A stretch of DNA of 64,000 nt. Source: Hygrophila difformis (Eukaryota; Streptophyta; Magnoliopsida; Lamiales; Acanthaceae). The stretch spans positions 23,252,377 to 23,316,376 of the forward strand of contig JAOANR010000001.1 of assembly GCA_030278955.1 (NCBI GenBank), given 5' to 3'. Positions 56,448 to 64,000 of the stretch are shown piece by piece. The notes below the pieces were generated by a model that was not told the DNA's origin, searched no databases, and worked only from the letters and a program-made list of their open reading frames with translations. The position numbers and the translations under genes were made by a program. Within the stretch, counting starts at the first letter, position 1; the number at the start of each line of letters is the position of its first letter.

Positions 56448-57795
56448 TGTTATCGCTGGTATACGACGAACAATAAATAGTAAGCCTTTGCAGGCTAAGA
56501 CGGCTGAATCTGAATAAATTCTACCGTAAGATTGCGCCTTTCAATATAGAAAAACAATGAACAAGAATGGATTTCTTGCCCACTGCGAATTACAAGATCT
56601 AGCTATTACAACTACGAAATAGACTACGGAAACTAAAGCTACGAACTAAGTCTACGAACTACGAAAAAGATAAAAACTCCTGTGGAGTGTTGAGTTGTGT
56701 GTTCCCCTCTTCGTTCTGCAGTGAGGTTGTATTTATAGATGCTTTGTGTGACCGCTTGAAGTAATATGGCGTCGTGGGAAATAACCGTCCAAAAGATGAC
56801 CCGCTTCCTCTTCCATATCCGCTTCGCTTGTATGGTGCGTAATCCTTAATGGCTCGGTTGGTCTTGTGTCACTCTATAGCTCGAAGCCGACTGTTATATG
56901 GCCTTTGGTCAGTTATGGTTCGTTTTGCATTCTGAGAGGTTGCACATCCTTTGAGACATATCTAAGACCTTTTTTCACTGCCAAAACCTCCCTTGGTCGA
57001 CCATGGACCCTCCCATGGGGTGTGGGCATGTTCCTCCCCTTATCCAGACTTCCGGTAGGTTGTATAACCCCTTTCCGGCCATCCCGGGCCCTTTCGGAGC
57101 ACTTAAACACTAAAAAGGAGGACCTTTCCCATGGGACTCCTCTTGGTCGACCCCTACACCTCCTTGGTCGACCATGGACCCTCCCATGGGGTGTGGGCAT
57201 GTTCCTCCCCCTGCCCAGGCTTCCGGTAGGTCGTATAACCCCTTTCTGGCCATCCCGGGCCCGTTCAGAGCACTTAAACTCTAAAAAGGAAGACCTTTCC
57301 CATGGGACTCCTCTTGGTCGACCCCTACACCTCCTTGGTCGACCATGGACCCTCCCATGGGGTGTGGGCATGTTTCTCCCCTGTCCAGGCTTCCGGCAGG
57401 TCGTATAACCCTTTTCTGGCCATTCCGGGCCCATTCGAAGCACTTAAACAATGAAGAGGAGTTCCCATGTCCGTGACACATCCTGTGGTCAACCAAGACA
57501 GCCTTATTGGTCGACCATAGACCCTCCCATGGGGTCCTGGCATGTAGCTTATCCCCATTTTACACCTCTGGATGTCCGGGGGACCGTTTCTGTAAATCCC
57601 GGGATGACTGTGGGATGATGGTATTGGCTCTCCCATGTAAAATATTACTATTATCATTTTTCAAAGCCATAAATATTGATATTAGATATTTTTATTCAAT
57701 TAATCAAGTAATTTAATTTTTTAGGCCAACTTAATTGTCCCTATTAAATTACTTAAATCCCAATTTTTCCGGACATAATATTTTTTGTGATAACA
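56448..57795 (-). repeat. 5' LTR of the Tat element, 1348 bp
   Basis: Right LTR in the window. It has the same termini as the left one but only three ~171-bp tandem intervals (anchors at 56997, 57168, 57339 and 57511). Outside the array I count about eight differences from the left LTR over about 830 bp. Confidence 0.93.
56997..57511. repeat. ~171-bp tandem array in the 5' LTR, three units
   Basis: Same unit as in the 3' LTR, with intervals 171, 171 and 172 bp. The four-unit difference (683 bp) accounts exactly for the difference in LTR length. Confidence 0.93.
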
Positions 57796-57940
57796 GTTTT
57801 GTTTGTTCACAACTACAAAAAGAGGCTAATTAGACCAACAAAACATTATACTTATTGACATGTCATATAGTTGTATCATTTGACATGAAGAACTAACTGT
57901 ATTTACAGCAACATGCCACAAAAGTGATCATTCTTACAGC

Positions 57941-60900
57941 TCAAGACATCGCCTCCATAGCCTGCAGGCATGAACAATAAACACCAGGCCAGTCCCGAGG
58001 ATCTGATGATACCAAAGGATTCCAATTTGGCAGAATCAGTAAAGCGTCCTCAAGAATAGCCCTCTTGAAGGTCAACTGAATAAAAAACAAAAATTCCTCT
58101 AGTGAGACAAAATCCCTTCTTGTATTCATAAATGAAATCATTAACAAACTCAACCACAAATAAGGTTCCAAAAGTCAATATAATTCCATACGATTATTCC
58201 ACCTTAGAAAATATAGTGCTAACAACAGTAAAAAGTGCAAGCACAGTGTTTTCCAATTAACAACAACAATATTAGAGCAAGTTCATAGCATCAGTCTCAA
58301 ACAGAATCATTTCTTGCGTGGGAACAAAAAGACATTATCTCCTCACCAAACAGAATCATTAAACATCCCCAACATTAAAGCACATTACAAAGGAGTGTAA
58401 ACAAAGAGGCTAAAAGAAAACAGAAAACGAACTCTGACATTCCAGGTTGAATCTATGTGGCTCGGAGCCCAAACCTACCCTGATAAAGTTCTCGCTTGGG
58501 AATGCCTTTCTTCAGGGAAGAGGCATGAGCAAAAAGGGATACCATTTGATCTGTAGCACCATGTAAATTAGGCTTATTTGTTATTGCGAAGCTAATAGTA
58601 ATTTGTTTTTGAAATTAAGGGTAAATCATTAAAGCCAAAGAGAAAAAGGAAAAAAAAAAAAAAGGGAACTATATCTGTGAGACAATAACACCACAAAATT
58701 GTATTTGATGTCACGATAAAGCAATATCCAGTGATTGGATTGCATATCTTCGCACATTCTCATAGATCAACAAAAACTTGGCTATAGAAAAAAATGATAT
58801 CAGAGAAAGGTAGCAAGCTCAATCATATTAAATTGATACAGTGAAAAAGGGCAGTAAACAGAATGATAAAGAACATCACCATCATACAATTAAGTAGAGT
58901 ATCATCTTTAACAAACCTGTACATATATTACTTGCAATTCTTGTAAGAGTTTCCCAAGTTTATGCCTCTGCCACGCATGTTTGTACATAGAACCCGAAGC
59001 AAACTGATCACTAACTGCATCCAATCCAATACAAATAATTGCATTAGATTCAGTGTTTAACATACAGATTGGAAAGACAAATTAAATTAAATCAAACCAT
59101 TAGCCTAAGTTGCATGGGAAAGCTAGAAAATTAAAATGTTATTTTCAGTCAAAACCCAATCCCAACAGCTCAGACATATGCATCAATGATTATAAGACAA
59201 TCTCAAATAAATACTCCCTCCGTTTTCAAAATAGTTGAAACATTTTGAAATTTGACACTATTCACACACGCACTGACTTAAGAGTTCTATTTTAGTTATA
59301 CAAGTTAAAATATAGTCAAGTGGGATCTTGTTAGATTCGTCTCGTCGAGTAGTTTTTAAATATCGAACTTTTAGAATTTTTAATTGTACCAAAATTGAGT
59401 TATTAATGATTAAAAATGTATATTGGACTGCGTGCATTGTGGGTCCGTTTCAATTTTTTGAAAATGGAGGGAGTAATAATCTTGGCTTTGTTGAAATGCT
59501 TAGTTAGTGCGTCGGGAATTTCACATGCCCTAATTGTGCAACAGTTTCATTATTCTGCATTTCATGATTCTTCACCACATCGGGTAGCAGGGCAGCTTTG
59601 CAAATTGCAAAAAATATAGGTTCACGTCCATAGAGTTTTCCATCTTGTACAAGCAGATGCTGATAAGTTGTCGAGTTGAAGATCCAATGCACAAGAAATA
59701 GTAAAAATTAGACACCATAAGGTATCAGTAATAATATTAAATTTAATATGATCCATTTCCCTATCACCTTAATTTTCACCCATACAACACGGTAACAGAA
59801 CAGATGGTAGGAGCAAAAATCTATGAGAAAATATCCCTCGCACGATGTCAGTACATATAAATATAAAAAGATGGATTCTATTAGTAAAGCTTTTATAGGT
59901 GAGTCAGCCATACCACAAACAGATCATAAGAGAAAGTTGAAGAATAAAAAGAATAAGGGGTGGGTAATAATCTGTTAAATGAAAACCAAACCTAATGCAT
60001 TTCAAATTATGGTTTCAAATACTTGGGTTATAATTGATATATTTGATTGATATGTTAAAAACAGATTATTATATTCTTCTTTTTTCAGACTCTGTGAAAT
60101 ATCCAAATTGGTTCAACCAAGTAATGAAAGAACAAAACATAATTTTCTCGTATATACACACACACACACATACACACACTCTATTATTACCCTGATGTTT
60201 ATGCAAAAAATAAAATCTATGCTTCTAAATTTTGGTTACAATATTTGATATAAAATGTAGAGTATCCATTAGTGTCATGTATGTTACATTTAAAACCGAT
60301 ACTTAACATGGTTATACACACATGGCATTAAATTTAACTTTGACAAATACATTTATATAAATAGTATATAGTGCTTGACAACCAAAAATCTGATGATTTA
60401 ATAACCAAGTGAGCCTGAATGTTATGTATATATGAAGGCCAAATAATTTAATTTCACTTATTATGAACTGAATTAGAGGAAAAAAAACGTAAAATATTCT
60501 TTTTGTAAATAAAATTAAATAAATAATAGTTTAGGCTTTGTCTTCTATCATTAAAATTTAGAACTTAATAATTCAGATTTAAATGATTTAGATTTTAGAT
60601 TCAAACCCTAATACTACCTTCGTTCCTTTTTAAATGACACATTTTGACTTTTGTTACTGTTCATTAAGTAGCTTTGATTCGACTTTTTAATACAATTATA
60701 TAAGATAAAATATAGTCAAGTGAGATCTTGTTGGATTCGTCTAATTGCATAGATTTAGAATATCAAATTTTTCATAATTTTTACTTGTATGGAATTTGAG
60801 TTATTACGGATTAAAAACGTGTATTGGATTGCGTGAAATGTGGGTCCTTAGCACTTATTTAGGAACGGAGGGAGGAAGTACATTTTATCAAATTAAGGGC

Positions 60901-61662
60901 CCTAAGATTAGACATGCTTTTTAATAAAAGAAATTTAAATAAATTCCACAATAATACCAAAATGGTCACCTTGAAAGCTATATAAAAGGCACATTCATGG
61001 TAGTTTAAATTTGTTATTAAACAAAGCCAGGCTAATGGTTCAGCTGTGTCATGGATCAACTAACACAGAATAATTTTTACCATGGGAAAGTTCATCAAAA
61101 CCAGGAATATGCAAGTTCATTATTTAAGGATGGACATATTAATTGCAAAAGAGGGTCATCGAATATGTAGTTCAGTAAATCAGGCAAATTAAATAGGATA
61201 AATGGAACACTACACATCAAACCAATGCACTAACTACCGCAAGCAAAGATGTCAGGCTTACCAACAAGCTCGCGCACTACCACTGATATCAACAACAGCC
61301 AACGACATTCTGCAGCGGCAGTGCCTCCTCAAATGGAAGAGGCGGCGTGGAGCAGTGTATGGTGGCCATTTGGACAACCCGGCGCCTCTTCTGGTAAAAA
61401 GAAATTTGACAAACGTAAAGTACCGCAACAACAAATGCCTCCCCCCTTCTCTTGCGACCGTTGCTGGTTTGTTTGGACAAGTAGAACAATCGACATAGGT
61501 AAAACAGTGTCAGACGAAGCAGCGCATGAAACAGTAATAAAGATTAATACAGAATTTATAATACCATTGAAACATGAAGACAACACCTCAACAAACCTGC
61601 AGGGAGAAGGCTAGTGCCAATTAGGGTGACAACAACAGGAACATTTGTTGCTGGATCAATTT
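57941..61662 (-). CDS. Unrecognised minus-strand gene, exon-like pieces
   Basis: Several minus-strand segments look like exons with GT-AG borders. In order: 61662-61597 (IDPATNVPVVVTLIGTSLLPA); 59659-59525 (HLLVQDGKLYGREPIFFAICK...); about 59014-58932 (SDQFASGSMYKHAWQRHKLG...); 58550-58479 (QMVSLFAHASSLKKGIPKRELYQ) joined in phase to 58098-57941 (EEFLFFIQLTFKRAILEDA...DPRDWPGVY...AMEAMS, stop at 57941). Only the last junction is phase-consistent; others need exons I could not find. The 5' end is unknown. The composition is that of a globular helical protein, but I do not recognise the family. The Tat element inserted just past its stop codon. Confidence 0.5.
59212..59475. mobile_element. Stowaway-like MITE, family A
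   Basis: Ends are TACTCCCTCCGTTTTC and GAAAATGGAGGGAGTA. The interior ATAGTCAAGTGGGATCTTG and AGATTCGTCTCGTCG are close to the family consensus. It lies between two exon-like pieces of the unrecognised gene. Confidence 0.88.
60155..60180. repeat. (CA)n microsatellite
   Basis: About eleven CA units with one interruption (ACACATACACACAC). Confidence 0.75.
60612..60880. mobile_element. Stowaway-like MITE, family A
   Basis: Ends are TACTACCTTCGTTCC and GGAACGGAGGGAGGAAGTA. It is nearly identical in its interior to the copy at 17643-17900, including GTCTAATTGCATAG-type sequence. Confidence 0.87.
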
Positions 61663-62199
61663 CTGAAAGAACATTTTTTTTTTTAGGAAAACAAAGAAAT
61701 AATAAGAAAACCGTAAAGGTTGGTTTACGAAAGGAGCAAAAGTAAAGTGGAATTTAAAAATAAAAAAGAGTTAAAACCAAAGAAAAGGTTAACGAGAAGA
61801 GAACCTGGTTTACCTATTCCAAGATCAGGGTTTACCTATTCAACTTAGGTTTGTGTTCTCCTTCCATGACTGCGTTGGGGTTTTTTGCATTCGTCCCTTT
61901 AAATGCTGACAAATGAGATTCCATAAATCCCCTAAGCCCAAATACAAAATAATAATTAACAATAACAATTAAAAGTAATAATAATGGCATCAGTCGGCAG
62001 AATAACAAAACTAAAACTATTTCAAATATCATTTCAGATTTAGTATTAAAGTTGCTAATCATTTTTGACAAAGGGATGGTAATTGGTACCTAATGTGTCA
62101 TGTTATTTGTGCTTATGAGAAAATTCATTACATATATCATCCAAAATAACATGATCCCCACCTATAGCCTATGATCACAGATACAAAGCACGTTTTCCT

Positions 62200-62660
62200 T
62201 AAGAAGTTCAAGTTCCTATTAAAAATTAAGCAAGTCCATTCTAAGTCAGGAACAATCTCCATTCCCAAATCCATAATTCCACAAAATCATCAATAATTCA
62301 TATCCAACTTCTTCAACACATCTCCATGTTTTTAAAGTTCCGTAATCCACATCAACATTCCAAATGCCATGTCTTAATACAAAATTAAATCATAGAAACT
62401 CCCAACTCCAAAATTTATCCATCCAATTCAATATATTTCAAGAACCTAAATTATACAACTCATAAACAATAAACCATCATTATATATTCCCAAGGCTAAT
62501 TGTTCAATAATTCCAATCCAACAAAGAACCACATTCCTCCCTTATATTCAAAAATCCACATCAATGAAACTATCATTATACTTCCACCCATCCAAATTAA
62601 TCAACATTTAATCCACAATCAAATATTTCCAAATAATTGAACATTCACCACTTACGTCTT
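62200..62660. other. Strongly G-poor stretch upstream of gag
   Basis: For over 400 bases the plus strand has very few G and is built from A, T and C (many CCAA, CATC and TTCC words). No ORF or repeat unit was recognised. It may be an untranslated leader or LTR remnant of the gypsy element that follows. Confidence 0.45.
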
Positions 62661-62699
62661 TAAACACTTCCAACTCCAGGCATTCGAACCAGTGTGTAG

Positions 62700-64000
62700 G
62701 GTTCGCGAAGACGGACTCCAGTGAAAAGTGAAGCGGGATCGGAGGGCACACGCCGGAGAAATGGTGATTTTTGGGTGCCAAGCGGCTTTCTGGTGAAAGG
62801 GATCCCTTCCGGATTGGAGGTTCCTTTAAACCCAATACTCCCAATCATTGGGCACAAGCATAAGAAAGTGTACAGATATGATGAGCCCGACAGAGATTTG
62901 AAAGGGATCAAGTTCGACATTCCCACATTCAAAGGAACCTCCAATCCGGAAGAATTCCTTGAATGGAAGCATTCGATGGAGCTCATTTTCAACTGCCATA
63001 ACTACGCAGATATCAAAAAGGTCAATGTGGCTGTTTGTGCTTTCAAAGATTACGCGTTGGTATGGTGGCAGAAGGTGACTCATGACATTCATCGGAATGG
63101 CTATGACCCCATTCAGACTTGGGCCACACTGATACGGACTATGGAGAACAGATTTGTTCCGTCTCACTACCGACAGGACTTATATGATAAGCTTGCCTTT
63201 CTTGTTCAAGGGAACAGGTCGGTAGAGGAGTATTTCAAGGAAATGGAGACTCTCTTACTAAAAGCCGGAGTAATTGAAGACGAGGGCATCACGAAGTCTA
63301 GATTTCTCAAAGGACTCCGAATCGAGATCCGAAAGGAGGCTAAGTTGCGACCATACGACACTTTGTCCGATTTGGTGGAGCTAGCCATGAAGCTTGAAAC
63401 CGATGATCGACCTCGAGTGCAGAAATACCGACAGGATTCCGGATCCAGTTCGCAGAAACCTTGGGTTCAAAAGACGTTCATTCCCAGGGACGATAAACCC
63501 AAGCCGAAAGGTTTTGAAATGGCCAAGGAATTTAAGACCTACCGTCCGGAAGGTCCTAAACCCGCGGTCATCGAGAGATCTAAATTTGACAAGGATCGGA
63601 AGAAGGAAGTCACGTGCTTCAAATGCGGTCGGAAGGGACACTACTCACCTGAGTGCCCTTTCACCAAAAGAGCTGCACTCATGGAAGACGGATCTTGTAG
63701 AATAATAGACTCTGATGATGAACAACCTGAACAGGCTGAGAAAGAAGAAAATGTGGACTCCGATGACAGTGAAGAATTCTACGCTGCCGAGGAAACAGTT
63801 GAAGAGGATCGCAAGCTAACTAATTTGGTGGCTATGCGGACTCTCAGTGCTGAACGATCAGAAGAAAAACCTCGATCTGACGAGCAACGGGAGAATTTAT
63901 TTTATTGTCATTGTGATTTAAAGGGCAATGTTGCTTCTGTAATTGTTGACAATGGTAGTTGCACTAATGTTGTGAGTGCCTATGTTGTTCACAGGTTAGG
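62700..64000 (+). CDS. Ty3/gypsy gag-protease, partial at window edge
   Basis: An open frame follows an in-frame TAG near 62697 and continues past 64000. It has no ATG before the gag core, so the start is missing, spliced or mutated. The gag core reads FKGTSNPEEFLEWKHSMELIF, WWQKVTHDIH, ENRFVPSHYRQDLYDKL, SVEEYFKEMETLLLKAG and RFLKGLRIEIR. A CCHC zinc knuckle (CFKCGRKGHYSPEC) is at 63615-63656, then an acidic linker. The retropepsin active site IVDNGSCTNVV lies near 63942-63975. Gag packages element RNA; protease processes it. The frame shows no break in the window. No LTR was found on the left, so the element may be 5' truncated. The clade is not assigned. Confidence 0.88.

Larger units (their letters stand above)
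45852..57795 (-). mobile_element. Tat-lineage Ty3/gypsy LTR retrotransposon
   Basis: An 11,944-bp element on the minus strand. LTRs begin TGTTATCGCTGG and end GTGATAACA, flanked by the 5-bp duplication GTTTT (45847-45851 and 57796-57800). Order along its coding strand: 5' LTR (57795-56448), PBS region, gag, protease, RT-RNase H, a second (archaeal-type) RNase H, integrase with a GPY/F module, an antisense accessory ORF, polypurine tract, 3' LTR (47882-45852). The extra RNase H after the usual one marks the Tat lineage. Stops and frameshifts break the polyprotein, but the LTRs agree at roughly 99% outside the tandem array, so the insertion is recent. Confidence 0.95.

Noticed and set aside
61249..61614. 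Plus-strand ORF of 121 codons (MSGLPTSSRTTTD...)
   Set aside because: No known domain, and it overlaps a plausible minus-strand exon at 61597-61662. It could be real but I cannot support it.
1..64000. tRNA or rRNA genes
   Set aside because: I saw no cloverleaf-like block or rRNA signature by eye; a covariance-model scan would be needed to exclude them.

Overview
The window looks like nuclear DNA of a flowering plant, most likely a eudicot. The protein genes carry GT-AG introns, the intergenic DNA is AT-rich, and it is packed with plant-type transposable elements: Ty3/gypsy LTR elements, L1-type LINEs, Stowaway-like MITEs, hAT and Mutator-like foldback elements and a Helitron. I cannot name the species from the sequence.

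Three host genes can be read with confidence. (1) A small three-exon gene at 9733-10641 (+) encodes a hydrophilic LEA/KIN-like protein of about 152 aa. (2) A METTL16/FIONA1-type U6 snRNA m6A methyltransferase runs from 16951 down to about 13715 (-); eight exons are clear and the last is ambiguous. (3) A nine-exon TBC-domain Rab-GAP of the TBC1D13 type lies at 32743-40748 (+), with both catalytic fingers present. A fourth gene on the minus strand (about 57941-61662) shows exon-like pieces that I could not identify. A lone first-exon-like ORF (17378-17463, +) sits head-to-head with the methyltransferase gene and is cut off by the Helitron.

Layout: 1-1621 has no recognisable gene. 1622-1985 is a minisatellite built on TCGCTGAAATA. 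2232-9157 is a complete, young, non-coding LTR retrotransposon (3-kb LTRs, interior under 1 kb, TSD CAATG). 9733-17572 holds the LEA-like and methyltransferase genes. 17573-22010 is a decayed Helitron on the minus strand, with repeated helicase fragments and nested insertions. 22200-25650 is a run of MITEs and one hAT-type element. 25690-31645 holds two minus-strand LINEs, the second nested inside a Mutator-like foldback element. 31648-32480 is a tandem pair of hAT-like MITEs just upstream of the TBC gene. A third LINE (41107-43390) lies just downstream of that gene. 45852-57795 is a Tat-lineage Ty3/gypsy element on the minus strand with an extra RNase H, an antisense accessory ORF and LTRs that differ by four units of a ~171-bp tandem repeat. 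62700-64000 is the gag-protease part of another Ty3/gypsy element that runs off the window.

I found no operon-like or obviously novel host pathway. The most unusual features are in the mobile DNA: the compact non-autonomous LTR element with a doubled primer-binding site, the LTR-borne satellite array and TATA-preceded antisense ORF of the Tat element, and the Helitron with repeated helicase segments.
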